In this document: positions 1 to 8,217 of the stretch, one piece after another
Position numbering within the stretch: position 1 is the first letter of the stretch
Layout of the letters: the number at the start of each line of letters is the position of its first letter
Origin: Sulfurirhabdus sp043759595
Lineage (GTDB): Bacteria; Pseudomonadota; Gammaproteobacteria; Burkholderiales; SMCO01
Length of the DNA stretch: 64,000 nucleotides
Assembly (NCBI GenBank): GCA_043759595.1
Contig: JAYVLG010000002.1
Coordinates: 1-64,000, forward strand
Direction of reading: 5' to 3'
Position numbers and translations under genes: made by a program
The notes under the pieces: model-generated
Database searches by the model: none
Told to the model about the DNA's origin: nothing
The model's input: the letters and a program-made list of their open reading frames with translations, nothing else

Positions 1-578
1 ATGATACGCCCGCACTGGTTGCCACGATTCCAACCGGCGCCTTGCCCCACGGCATCTGGAGCTCGGATGACAGCAGCCGTGTTTACGTCGGACTTGAAAA
101 TGGCGACGCTGTTGACGTAATCGACAGCGCCAGCAACAAAGTGATAGCACGAGCGCCAGTCGGCCAGGCACCGCAGGCGCTGGTATATGTATCCAACGCA
201 GTACCGACGGGTGATGGCATGACGAACCTGAGTGCCCGAGGCAGCAGCGATCCACTCAATATCGCGCTCAAAGCAAATGGTAGCGCTGCCAAGGGTTTCG
301 TCGTGGTACGTAACGTGGGCGTGGTCGATGCGCTTGAAGTATCGCTATTCAAGCTCAAACCACAGACGTTATACAGCGTTTACGTCAGTGGCCAGACAAC
401 GCCCTTGGCAAGCTTCAAGACCAACCCGATGGGTGCCGCCAACGGAACCGTCATCGGCCCGTTGCGTGAAGCCGTTGTCACACTTTCAGGCAAGGCTGCT
501 AACGCAAGCCGTATTTTGGTGATGGAGGGTGAAGCTGCAGCTGACCCACAAAAAGCGGTGTTAAGCAGCGCATTTTAG
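1..578 (+). CDS. YVTN beta-propeller repeat protein, C-terminal part (5' partial)
   Basis: The reading frame is open from the first bases of the window, so the gene starts upstream; the TTG at 42 is not its real start. The visible part begins with two propeller-type repeats of the surface-layer YVTN kind: a blade with GIWSSDDSSRVYVGLENGD, then a D-V-I-D-S-A-S-N-K-V-I-A strand pattern. About 120 residues of a beta-rich C-terminal domain follow. YVTN proteins are usually exported beta-propellers of unknown or electron-transfer-related role. No catalytic motif is visible in this piece. The gene ends 323 bases before msrP and is probably a separate unit. Confidence 0.7.
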   Translation, partial: DTPALVATIPTGALPHGIWSSDDSSRVYVGLENGDAVDVIDSASNKVIARAPVGQAPQALVYVSNAVPTGDGMTNLSARGSSDPLNIALKANGSAAKGFVVVRNVGVVDALEVSLFKLKPQTLYSVYVSGQTTPLASFKTNPMGAANGTVIGPLREAVVTLSGKAANASRILVMEGEAAADPQKAVLSSAF

Positions 579-901
579 GCGCAGTATGATGAATGTGTTC
601 CGTATGTTTAGGTGCATCCTCAAAGTGCATCCATTTTTTCGTACTGGCGCGCCGGGGTAAAATCCGGATTTTTCAGCCCTGGATAAAGCGAACTTAATTG
701 GTTCTCATCCGGAAACAACTCCACCTCTCTCCCGAGTTTTCCCCAATCAATGGGGGGAGAGAAAAACAGATGTTTATGAATGGGAACTCATTAAATAAAC
801 ATGAATTGGCTGAAAAAGGAACTGCTACAAAACTTTCCTGTCATTATGTTGTAAGGAATGGCTGCTCATAACGACTAAGAGAAAATTACAGGAGACTCAT
901 C
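579..901. other. gap upstream of msrP
   Basis: No gene is seen here. The gap holds a short terminal-inverted-repeat element (701-787). It also has a possible ECF-sigma-like promoter: GGAACT at 818-823 and TCATT at 841-845, 17 bases apart. The msrP ribosome binding site AGGAGA lies just before position 902. The promoter reading is a guess from spacing and consensus only. Confidence 0.35.
701..787. repeat. short TIR element, family B copy 1
   Basis: The left end GTTCTCATCCGGAAACA (701-717) is the exact 17-base reverse complement of the right end of the element at 6976-7116. The right end of this copy (about 771-787) is a degenerate version. The centre is rich in CTCTCCC / GGGGGAGAG. This looks like a small non-coding mobile or palindromic repeat. 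No coding sequence is inside. Confidence 0.6.
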
Positions 902-1870
902 ATGCTCATCAAGCAACCTAGCGACATTAAACCTTCCGAAATAACGGACAAACGCATTTACCAATCTCGACGTGATTTCATGGGTGCCGCCACAAAGTCC
1001 ATCGCTGCAGTAGCTGCTGGAATCGCTTTACCTGGTTTACTGTCTCATTCCCAAGAAGTGGAAGCCGCAGCTGCAGCTAAATTAAGCGGCCTTCGAAAAA
1101 GTGCATTCAGTGTGACTGATCCATTAACACCCTACAAAGACGTCACCAGCTACAACAATTTTTACGAGTTTGATACCGACAAATCTTCGCCTGCACAAAT
1201 GGCCGGCACGCTGAATACCCGTCCATGGACTGTTTCGGTAGAAGGCGAAGTCAAACGCCCTAAAGTATACGATATAGAAGATCTGCTCAAGCTCGCCCCC
1301 CTTGAGGAGCGAATATATCGACTCCGCTGTGTGGAGGGATGGTCTATGGTCATTCCATGGGTGGGGTTTTCCCTCAGTGAATTGATCAAACAGGTAGAAC
1401 CCACTGGCAACGCAAAGTTTGTTGAATTCGTCACACTGAACGACCCCAAGCAGTTTCCCGGGCAACACTCTGGTGTGCTGGACTGGCCTTATGTAGAAGG
1501 GCTGCGCATTGATGAAGCAATGAACCCCCTAACCTTAATGGCAGTCGGCCTATACGGTGAGGTGCTACCCAATCAGAACGGCGCACCTGTTCGGCTGGTT
1601 GTGCCATGGAAATATGGCTTCAAAAGTGCTAAATCCATCGTGAAAATCCGTTTTGTTTCAAAACCAACCACTTCTTCCTGGATGAAGGCCAACCCAAACG
1701 AATACGGTTTCTTTGCCAACGTAAACCCGAATGTCGACCATCCGCGCTGGAGTCAGGCAAAAGAACGTCGTATCGGTGAGTTTTTTAAACGTGACACCTT
1801 GATGTATAACGGATATGGTGACCAAGTCGCTCGCATGTACGCCGGTCTTGATTTGAAAAAGTATTTCTGA
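902..1870 (+). CDS. msrP: protein-methionine-sulfoxide reductase catalytic subunit MsrP (YedY)
   Basis: Periplasmic molybdopterin enzyme that reduces methionine sulfoxide in oxidised envelope proteins, taking electrons from MsrQ. The 322-residue product has the family length. It starts with a twin-arginine export signal (SRRDFMGAA, residues 22-30) followed by a hydrophobic Ala-rich stretch. The sulfite-oxidase-fold motif RLRCVEGWSM puts the molybdenum-ligand cysteine at residue 143. The segment GAPVRLVVPWKYGFKSAKSI is typical of the family. An AGGAGA ribosome site precedes the ATG. The stop codon overlaps the msrQ start by one base, so the two genes are translationally coupled. Confidence 0.95.
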   Translation: MLIKQPSDIKPSEITDKRIYQSRRDFMGAATKSIAAVAAGIALPGLLSHSQEVEAAAAAKLSGLRKSAFSVTDPLTPYKDVTSYNNFYEFDTDKSSPAQMAGTLNTRPWTVSVEGEVKRPKVYDIEDLLKLAPLEERIYRLRCVEGWSMVIPWVGFSLSELIKQVEPTGNAKFVEFVTLNDPKQFPGQHSGVLDWPYVEGLRIDEAMNPLTLMAVGLYGEVLPNQNGAPVRLVVPWKYGFKSAKSIVKIRFVSKPTTSSWMKANPNEYGFFANVNPNVDHPRWSQAKERRIGEFFKRDTLMYNGYGDQVARMYAGLDLKKYF

Positions 1871-2493
1871 TGAAATTTCTGCCCGCATTAAAATCTCTGG
1901 TCTTTCTCGCCTGCCTCATCCCTCTCGCAAGGCTGGGATGGTTCGGCTACACCAACCAGCTCGGAGCCAATCCCATTGAGCTCATCACCCGGTCTACAGG
2001 CACTTGGACTCTGGTGTTTTTAATGATCACGCTAGGTATTACCCCCCTGCGGAAGTTAACGGGTTGGTCGTGGCTTATCAAGCTGCGCCGCATGCTGGGT
2101 TTGTTCGCGTTTTTCTATGTTTGCCTGCATTTCACCACGTATATCTGGCTCGATCAGTTTTTTGACCCGCAGACTATTTACAAAGATATTATCAAACGGC
2201 CTTTTATTACCATCGGATTTGCTGCATTTCTGCTGCTTATCCCTCTGGCAGTCACCTCTACGAATAAAATGGTCAAACGACTGGGTGGTAAACGTTGGCA
2301 ACAATTGCACCGACTGATTTATGTCATTGCTACCTTTGGCGTCATACATTACTGGTGGCTGGTTAAAAAGGACATTACGCAACCAGTAATTTATGCGGTT
2401 GTTTTGTCGGTATTGCTTGGGTATCGTGCCTTGGTATGGTTAAAAAAACACAAGGGGCAAACTTATCCAGCACACACAGCAAACCCTTGCTGA
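1870..2493 (+). CDS. msrQ: MsrQ haem-binding membrane subunit (YedZ)
   Basis: Inner-membrane b-type haem protein that passes electrons from the quinone pool or respiratory chain to MsrP. The 207 residues form about six membrane helices of the ferric-reductase-like transmembrane fold. Haem-ligand histidines sit in helix contexts such as FYVCLHFTTYIWLD and QLHRLIYVIATFGVIHYWW. Its ATG overlaps the msrP stop by one base, the usual msrPQ arrangement. The C-terminal KKHKGQ tail is basic and cytoplasmic. It is followed at once by a hairpin that could end transcription. Confidence 0.93.
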   Translation: MKFLPALKSLVFLACLIPLARLGWFGYTNQLGANPIELITRSTGTWTLVFLMITLGITPLRKLTGWSWLIKLRRMLGLFAFFYVCLHFTTYIWLDQFFDPQTIYKDIIKRPFITIGFAAFLLLIPLAVTSTNKMVKRLGGKRWQQLHRLIYVIATFGVIHYWWLVKKDITQPVIYAVVLSVLLGYRALVWLKKHKGQTYPAHTANPC

Positions 2494-2544
2494 AGCCTTC
2501 TCGACAAAACTCTCGAAGAATTTATTGAAAGTCCCTCTTTCTTG

Positions 2545-2571
2545 TAACGTTATTCAGTATGAATAGCGTTA
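2545..2571. terminator. hairpin between convergent msrPQ and esterase genes
   Basis: TAACGTTATTCA (2545-2556) pairs with TGAATAGCGTTA (2560-2571) across a 3-base loop with one G-T pair. It lies between the msrQ stop (2493) and the stop of the minus-strand esterase (2576), so it can serve both strands. The T-run is weak. Confidence 0.45.
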
Positions 2572-2575
2572 TAAG

Positions 2576-3616
2576 TTAGTCAGGGTAAGCGCACGCTTTA
2601 CAATATCCAGACTCACCATTCTGCGAAGGATTTGCATAATCAGCCAGGTATAGTTTAGTCAGAAGCTGGTTAAATGCAGCACTGCGCTTTGCTTCTGTCT
2701 GATTCAAAATGCCATTTTGCTGCAAAACAGCAATGAGCTTTAACGGAGCAACCCGCTGATCACCGACAATTTCAACGTGCCCCGCTTTGACTTCCACATT
2801 TTTGACAATACTGGCCTCGTCCACGGGTTTGTAAAACTGCTCTGCCAGACTGAATACGTAGTCATGCTCAATGCAAATACCAGCATTATTAAATTGCCGG
2901 CAAGTACCCCGTTCGTCCGTATCAATTTTGAGATAAGACTGTACTTGGCCAAGCAACTCGCCCGGCTGGCGGATAAAATCAGAAGCGGAAGTAATTTCAA
3001 ACCATTTATCGCCGCTGACTATCTTGCAAAGGGGTTGAACCAACCCCAAAGTAAGCACTTGCATCAGCGGAGATGGTGACCCGCACTGTTCCGCAGCAGC
3101 AATCCCGGAAAAAGGGCCTGAAATAGTCACCAGCTTTAGTTTCACGTCTTTATCGCGCAGTGGATCAGGCCGTTCTGAAACCAACGCTTTGCGGGCGATC
3201 AAAGCCCCCTGACTATGCCCGACAACGGTGACCTGTTTATTGCGCATCTGTCCGGACAGGGTATCCAGTGCCAAAGCCAACTGGGCAGAACTTAGCATCA
3301 TGCTATCGCGATCATTGTAGGTAAAACAGGCTGATTGCTGACCGTGAAAAGCCATCACTTCAGCCAAAGCACGAAAACGTCCCGTAGAAGCAAAACAACC
3401 ATGCACCAGTACGGTCACAGGCTGATCAGAATTCAGGTGCAGCGTCCGGTCAGGGTTGTCTGTGCATGGGCCCAGCCCCGGAATAGTCAAACTGACATCA
3501 GCACGGGGCAATCTGGACTGATCAAATGAGAGCAAAGCAGGATCGTTGGGGATAGAAACGCAACCAGACAAATTCGCCAGTAAGAACGCTATCCCTGCAT
3601 TCAATATTTTCTTCAT
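2576..3616 (-). CDS. alpha/beta-hydrolase (lipase/esterase-like) lipoprotein
   Basis: Probable serine hydrolase attached to the envelope. The N-terminus is a lipoprotein signal peptide ending in LSGC (cysteine near residue 19). The segment LHLNSDQPVTVLVHGCFAS is the oxyanion-hole HG region of alpha/beta-hydrolases. VTVVGHSQGALIARKAL, around residues 130-146, is the nucleophile elbow GxSxG. A later Asp and the His in VEVKAGHVEIVGD could complete the triad. The substrate is unknown; carboxylesterase, lipase or thioesterase are all possible. It has its own minus-strand unit, tail to tail with msrQ. Confidence 0.75.
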   Translation of the reverse strand: MKKILNAGIAFLLANLSGCVSIPNDPALLSFDQSRLPRADVSLTIPGLGPCTDNPDRTLHLNSDQPVTVLVHGCFASTGRFRALAEVMAFHGQQSACFTYNDRDSMMLSSAQLALALDTLSGQMRNKQVTVVGHSQGALIARKALVSERPDPLRDKDVKLKLVTISGPFSGIAAAEQCGSPSPLMQVLTLGLVQPLCKIVSGDKWFEITSASDFIRQPGELLGQVQSYLKIDTDERGTCRQFNNAGICIEHDYVFSLAEQFYKPVDEASIVKNVEVKAGHVEIVGDQRVAPLKLIAVLQQNGILNQTEAKRSAAFNQLLTKLYLADYANPSQNGESGYCKACAYPD

Positions 3617-3711
3617 TTATCACTCACCTTTCATCGCATCAATTTATTTTTCATGATTCCCATGCTTAAGCAAACCCATAAATCACAAATAACCAAATAA
3701 ATGGCTGAGAT

Positions 3712-4353
3712 TTATATTGTCGCAACCAGCAGCTTGCGCCACACACTCGCCAGCCAGGGCTGTTGCTCTATGGGCAAACCAGGTGGCCGGTAATAATGGG
3801 TCAGCTCAACAAAACCTGCATTGGTCATGAATATGCGCCAGGTTTCAAGATCGTGGTATGCACCATACCGCCCCCGATTCCAGCCTTCCTGATTATTGCC
3901 CCGAGGATTTGAGCTGAACAAAACACCATTAGATTTTAGTGTGGCGTAAAGCTCGGACAGCACACGAGGCAACGCCTGACTAGGCACATGAAACAGCGAA
4001 GCATTAGCAAAAACACCATCAAAATGGTCTGCAGGCAGGTCAAGATTGAGTAAATTTTGCAACCATACATCACAACCGCTATATGTTCGCGCCATTTCAG
4101 CAAAACGAACACCCCCCTCCAAACCTACAGCAATGTGACCTTGCTGCCTGAACACTTTCAGGTCCCGTCCTGGCCCACAACCAACATCCAGAATGGTAAA
4201 AGGCAATACCCCTTCGATGTACTGCAACAATGCCGCAATGTTCTGACTGACATCATGGCCAATCGTACCTTCAAAAAAATCATTTGCTTGCTGATTATAG
4301 TATTCAAGCGTAAGGGCAGCAGCCTCTTCCAGTTCTTGCGGTTTCAGTTTCAT
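3712..4353 (-). CDS. class I SAM-dependent methyltransferase
   Basis: The 213-residue protein carries the SAM-binding motif I as ILDVGCGPGRDLKVF (about residues 53-67) and motif II acidic residue in VGLEGG. FDGVFANASLFHV and VLFSSNPRG follow in the expected order for a Rossmann-fold methyltransferase of the Methyltransf_11/25 type. There is no signal peptide, so it is cytosolic. The substrate cannot be inferred; homologues are often attached to quinone, small-molecule or tellurite-type families without proof. It sits alone between the esterase gene and a response regulator. Confidence 0.75.
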   Translation of the reverse strand: MKLKPQELEEAAALTLEYYNQQANDFFEGTIGHDVSQNIAALLQYIEGVLPFTILDVGCGPGRDLKVFRQQGHIAVGLEGGVRFAEMARTYSGCDVWLQNLLNLDLPADHFDGVFANASLFHVPSQALPRVLSELYATLKSNGVLFSSNPRGNNQEGWNRGRYGAYHDLETWRIFMTNAGFVELTHYYRPPGLPIEQQPWLASVWRKLLVATI

Positions 4354-4741
4354 TTCAACCTGGTATTTATGGTTTTTTCAAAAACACCCTCATTGCAGAA
4401 GCAAGTGGGCACAGAAACAAAAGATAACATTTGAAATCAGATATCAATGCTCGATTAATTTTTCCTGATTACCAACTATCCTCAGCTAAGCAGACAAGGT
4501 ATTTTTCTGCTGCATCATGTTAGCAACACTTTTTCGTGTTTTCAGAAGCTTTGAGAATTAACCGCAGAGGCGCAGAGGTGATGGGCCATTCAATATTTAA
4601 TTTGTGACGCTTTGTTACATGGCGGCATTTTTACTTACACAAAGCATTGCCTTTCTCCGCGCCTCAGCGCCTCTGCGGTTAATTAAATCTTACTGGTAAT
4701 GTAATTTTGCGACAGGCTGAGCTAACATTTCATTACTTTCC
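4354..4741. other. gap holding repeat family A copy 1
   Basis: No gene is seen. The only clear structure is the terminal-inverted-repeat element at 4558-4682. The rest is AT-rich upstream DNA of the methyltransferase gene and downstream DNA of the response regulator. Confidence 0.5.
4558..4682. repeat. TIR element, family A copy 1
   Basis: A 125-base element with ends TTAACCGCAGAGGCGC in inverted orientation; 20 of 21 terminal bases match between the two ends. The same ends occur at 12675-12792 and 55286-55416, with unrelated central sequence. This points to a MITE-like or large palindromic (REP-like) repeat. It lies in the gap between two minus-strand genes. Confidence 0.75.
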
Positions 4742-5488
4742 TTACCAGCCCAGCACTTCCAGAAGATTGTTCGTCAATTTTTCCGGACGGAATGGTTTAA
4801 AAATATAGCCATCCGCACCTCTGATCAACCCTTCCATCACGTCCTCATCGCTCACCCGTGAAGTCACCATGACAACGCGCAGATTCGCCGTTCTTGCCTT
4901 GGCGCGCAGGGTACGCAATGTTTCAAATCCGTCTATGCCGGGCAATACAATATCGAGGATGACAACATCCGGCAGCGCACCTGTTTCCAATTTTTCGAGT
5001 GCCAGTTCGCCTGAACTCACATGGCTAACTTTATATCCTTCCCTGGTGAGCAAGGCTATTTCCAGCTGCGCCAATTGCGGGTCATCCTCGACAATCAGGA
5101 TACTCGCGTTTTTAGGCCTGGATTGCCCCGCACCACCTGAAGAGCAATACCCCGTATTTGCCAGGTCTTTCGCCATCCGCTGTGCCTTGGCCCACTCCTG
5201 CAAGCCCTCTACAGGGTCGAGCATCACCACGCCTGCGCCGCTCACGGGGGCATGATACATCTGCAATTCACTAGCCAACGCCTTGGCATACCCCGCATGC
5301 AAAAGCCAGTCAAATGCCTGCTTCACTTCTTCGCCGCTTAATTCCGGGCATCGCATATGCACCTCTGTTGAGCTGGACTTACCATCAATCTGGGCAAGCA
5401 CACTTGCTGCAACAGAAGGCATTTCAGGCGCACCCGTGTTCATGGCACGAAGCCCTTTGCTGGTTTTACTGTATATATATTCATCCAT
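4742..5488 (-). CDS. response regulator with N-terminal winged-helix-like region and C-terminal receiver
   Basis: The order of parts is unusual: about 100 N-terminal residues, then a CheY-like receiver from about residue 128 to the end. The receiver shows the acidic pocket (SILIVEDDPQ), the phospho-acceptor Asp in DVVILDIVLPG, the Thr/Ser switch (VMVTSR) and the Lys in IFKPF. The N-terminus (YSKTSKGLRAMN ... LAQIDGKSSSTEV ... LLHAGYAKAL) resembles a short winged-helix-like module seen in betaproteobacterial signalling proteins; I know it only by pattern. No output DNA-binding domain follows the receiver. No partner kinase is adjacent. Confidence 0.75.
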   Translation of the reverse strand: MDEYIYSKTSKGLRAMNTGAPEMPSVAASVLAQIDGKSSSTEVHMRCPELSGEEVKQAFDWLLHAGYAKALASELQMYHAPVSGAGVVMLDPVEGLQEWAKAQRMAKDLANTGYCSSGGAGQSRPKNASILIVEDDPQLAQLEIALLTREGYKVSHVSSGELALEKLETGALPDVVILDIVLPGIDGFETLRTLRAKARTANLRVVMVTSRVSDEDVMEGLIRGADGYIFKPFRPEKLTNNLLEVLGW

Positions 5489-5649
5489 GATTCTTAGCCA
5501 TTCATATTGTCGAGAAAATCAATCCGGGAATAATTTGTTTTATTTAAGGTCCTCCTACATTATAAGCGCTGAAATTCATCATTCGTCGTTTTTCATGCTT
5601 CCAAATGAGAATTTGATACAATACGTAATTCCGTTTGAGGCCATTACCT

Positions 5650-6966
5650 ATGATTGCACCTTTTCCCTTAAGAGCTATTCCACAGAAAAATATTTTTCGC
5701 AAAGGCGATATTTTCGTACTGTTCGGTGAACTTTTTGGGAGAGGATACGCTAACGGCCTGGTAAACGAAGCCCGCAAAGCAGGCATGACGATTATCGGCG
5801 TTACCGTCGGCCGCCGCGATGAAAACAACGCTTTGCGAGCACTCTCGGACGAAGAACTGGCTGTGGCTGAAGAAAATCTCGGCGGCAAAATCATAAATGT
5901 GCCACTAATGGCCGGATTTGATCTGGATGCGCCAACTGGCGCACCCACACCGACCGATATGCTTGCTGGCATGACCCTGAAAAGCTGGCAAGAAGACAAA
6001 CTCGATTTCAAACATATCGAAAAATGCCGCGAAGTGGGCGTAAAGCGCGTAAAAGATTCTATTGCACAAGTCATGAGCCAACTTGATGGCATGATTGCAG
6101 ATGGCAGCAACGTCTTTTTTGCTCATACCATGGCTGGTGGTATCCCAAAGGTGAAGGTTTTCCTTGCTATTGCCAACCGAATCTACAAGGGCCGCGGCGA
6201 GCGCTTCCTGTCTTCACGCGCGCTGCTGGACAGTGATCTTGGCAAGCTGATCCTGATGAACTTTGACGAAGTAACGGCCAACACGTTTCAATATCTTATT
6301 GAAGGTAGTGCCACAATCCGCAAACGGCTGGAAAAAACAGGCGGCCAGGTACGTTACACTGCCTATGGCTATCATGGTACAGAAATTCTTATCGACGGAA
6401 AGTACCAGTGGCAAACCTATACCAACTATACCCAGGGCAAAGCCAAAATGCGCCTGGAGCATATTGCAGAAGACGCATGGAAAAACGGGGTCAAGGCCAC
6501 AGTATTCAATTGCCCTGAAATCCGCACCAACTCCTCCGATATTTTTGTTGGCGTTGAGCTTTCCCTGTTTCCTCTGCTCAGATCATTGAAGAAAGAAGGC
6601 GGCGGTGCCTGGGTAGATGCACAGTGGCAAGCTTGCCATGCATTATTGCAAGAAGGCACTTCGCTTGAAGACCTGTTACATAAAATCGATGATTACAATA
6701 AAAACGGTGTGATCACAGAATTCCGTAATTTTGAAGCCTGGCCAATGGATAACTCCGCGCCCCTGGCAGATGTAATGATTGGCACCTCAGACGAAATCAC
6801 CCAAATGCATATCGACCGTAAAGCACTGGTTACTGATCTGTTAAGTGCTCTGGTACTGGAAGGAACCGGACCACTGATGTTCCACGCAGCGTCTGATCCA
6901 TCTGCACCGGTTGTGTGGCTGAATCATGACATTATTGCCAAACAGCTTAATTTGATACATGGTTGA
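5650..6966 (+). CDS. FabMG-like protein (putative enoyl-ACP reductase family)
   Basis: A soluble protein of about 438 residues. I chose the ATG at 5650 because GAGG lies about ten bases upstream (5636-5639). Conserved-looking blocks include GDIFVLFGELFGRGYANGLV near the N-terminus, VTVGRR, NVFFAHTMAGGIPK, YGYHGTEILIDGKYQWQTYT, NCPEIRTNSSDIF and VVWLNHDI near the C-terminus. These match my memory of proteins labelled enoyl-ACP reductase FabMG family. The glycine-rich N-terminus could be a nucleotide site. Whether the enzyme really reduces enoyl-ACP here is not shown by the sequence. It is monocistronic, with a repeat element directly downstream. Confidence 0.5.
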   Translation: MIAPFPLRAIPQKNIFRKGDIFVLFGELFGRGYANGLVNEARKAGMTIIGVTVGRRDENNALRALSDEELAVAEENLGGKIINVPLMAGFDLDAPTGAPTPTDMLAGMTLKSWQEDKLDFKHIEKCREVGVKRVKDSIAQVMSQLDGMIADGSNVFFAHTMAGGIPKVKVFLAIANRIYKGRGERFLSSRALLDSDLGKLILMNFDEVTANTFQYLIEGSATIRKRLEKTGGQVRYTAYGYHGTEILIDGKYQWQTYTNYTQGKAKMRLEHIAEDAWKNGVKATVFNCPEIRTNSSDIFVGVELSLFPLLRSLKKEGGGAWVDAQWQACHALLQEGTSLEDLLHKIDDYNKNGVITEFRNFEAWPMDNSAPLADVMIGTSDEITQMHIDRKALVTDLLSALVLEGTGPLMFHAASDPSAPVVWLNHDIIAKQLNLIHG

Positions 6967-7405
6967 AGCTAATAGGTTTCCATCCGGGAACGCTATACCC
7001 CCTCTCCCCTTGTGGGAGAGGGGCGGGGAGAGGGGTTGAATTTCAAGGCGTTACCACCCTCTCCCTGGCCCTCCCCATCAAGAGGGAGGGGAAAACAGAT
7101 GTTTCCGGATGAGAACTAATAAGTAAATACTCCCCCTCGCCTTTCTGGTGAGAATAGATATTTCAAAAGTTGCAACAATTTATAAAATTCATAGTGGAAT
7201 AAGTTAAAGCTCTTCACGCCACATGAAGAAAACAAATCCAACCTTGGCGAAGACTATTAACTCTAAAATACTCAAATCCACCTTTCCCTTTCAACATTTA
7301 CAAAATCAAACTTTTTTAATTTTTGTTTGTTCCAACCGAAGACACGCATATCCAGTATGTGTACTATAGAATAATATGGATGCATAAAAATCATCGCAAT
7401 TTTAT
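6967..7405. other. gap with family B element and AT-rich DNA
   Basis: No gene is seen. The first part is the short inverted-repeat element at 6976-7116. The remainder (7117-7405) is clearly AT-richer than the flanks and leads into the ligand-less Rieske homologue. No convincing promoter hexamers were fixed. Confidence 0.4.
6976..7116. repeat. short TIR element, family B copy 2
   Basis: The right end TGTTTCCGGATGAGAAC (7100-7116) is the exact reverse complement of 701-717, and the left end (GTTTCCATCCGGGAAC, 6976-6991) is a variant of the same sequence. The centre consists of CCCTCTCCCC / GGGGAGAGGG blocks that can fold on themselves. The element starts ten bases after the stop codon of the FabMG-like gene and may act as its terminator. 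Confidence 0.65.
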
Positions 7406-7978
7406 ATGAATAAGAAATCGCTACTGATTACTATCACTTCCGGCATGACGTTAGTCGGTTTGATTTTTTTAAGCGTTACGTTCTTAAGCTACCTATCGTT
7501 AACCCCAAAACAGGAAAACGATGCATGGATCGCATGCGAAGTATCAGATTTACAACCCGGCGCAATTAGAAAATGTGGCTGGAACTTCGTCTATCGCAGA
7601 ACAGAGCAAGATAAACTTTCCAACTCCAAGTTTCTATTCCTGCTCGCAGATCCAAACTCTGATAATAGTAAACAGCCGGCTGAAGCCAGAAACCAATGGC
7701 GCTCTGAAAACCCTGACTTCTTTGTGTTCAAATCAATGGCGCCCATTCGTGGTTGCCAGGTGGAATTTAAAGAGCCTGGTTCAATAGGATGGGATGTACC
7801 AGAGAAAGTGGCTGTTGAAGCATTACCCTATTTTTTCGAGCCATGCGATGGACGCACCTGGGATACCAGCGGTCGACTTTATTTGCGCACAGGATACCCT
7901 CCGGAAAAAAATCTTATTGTCCCAAAAGTTCATTGGCTCTCTAAATACAATGTCCATATCTATGGTAGCTGGCTTTGA
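7406..7978 (+). CDS. Rieske-fold PetA paralogue lacking all 2Fe-2S ligands
   Basis: The 190-residue protein has one N-terminal membrane helix (about residues 7-30), like the Rieske subunit of cytochrome bc1. It then follows the bc1 Rieske pattern closely: SDLQPGAIRKCGWNFVYRRT, then DPNSDNSKQPAEARNQWRS, then two cluster-binding boxes. Box 1, normally C-x-H-x-G-C, reads A112-P-I114-R-G-C117. Box 2, normally C-P-C-H-G-S, reads E145-P-C147-D148-G-R. All four iron ligands are gone, but the two disulfide cysteines (C117, C147) remain. WDTSGRLY and NLIVP follow as in PetA. It therefore should not carry a Rieske cluster. Its role is unknown, and no cytochrome b or c1 gene is adjacent. Confidence 0.7.
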   Translation: MNKKSLLITITSGMTLVGLIFLSVTFLSYLSLTPKQENDAWIACEVSDLQPGAIRKCGWNFVYRRTEQDKLSNSKFLFLLADPNSDNSKQPAEARNQWRSENPDFFVFKSMAPIRGCQVEFKEPGSIGWDVPEKVAVEALPYFFEPCDGRTWDTSGRLYLRTGYPPEKNLIVPKVHWLSKYNVHIYGSWL

Positions 7979-8217
7979 AGGAGGCCTGTCACGGCGAAAT
8001 TTTTGCATTATGTTATTATCAAAATTTTGGTATTGGCCAGCCGATCGAAATCAATATTACGTCACTTCAAGCTGAGCCTGGCTTACTACTTAAAATGGAT
8101 CAGCAGCACTTACAATAAGCAAACCTAAAATTTCATCAACACGGATTGGTTAAAGGGCTTCGCCCACTTCCAGCCAGCCCGATAGCTCTACGTTGAACAC
8201 TATAGATCGAGGTTGAA

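Noticed and set aside
42..578. A complete gene starting at the TTG of position 42
   Set aside because: The frame is open upstream to the window edge and carries propeller sequence there, so the start is an artefact of the window cut.
5544..6110. A 188-residue minus-strand frame opposite the FabMG-like gene
   Set aside because: It is the shadow of a better supported gene; the Ser-rich composition is typical of antisense frames.
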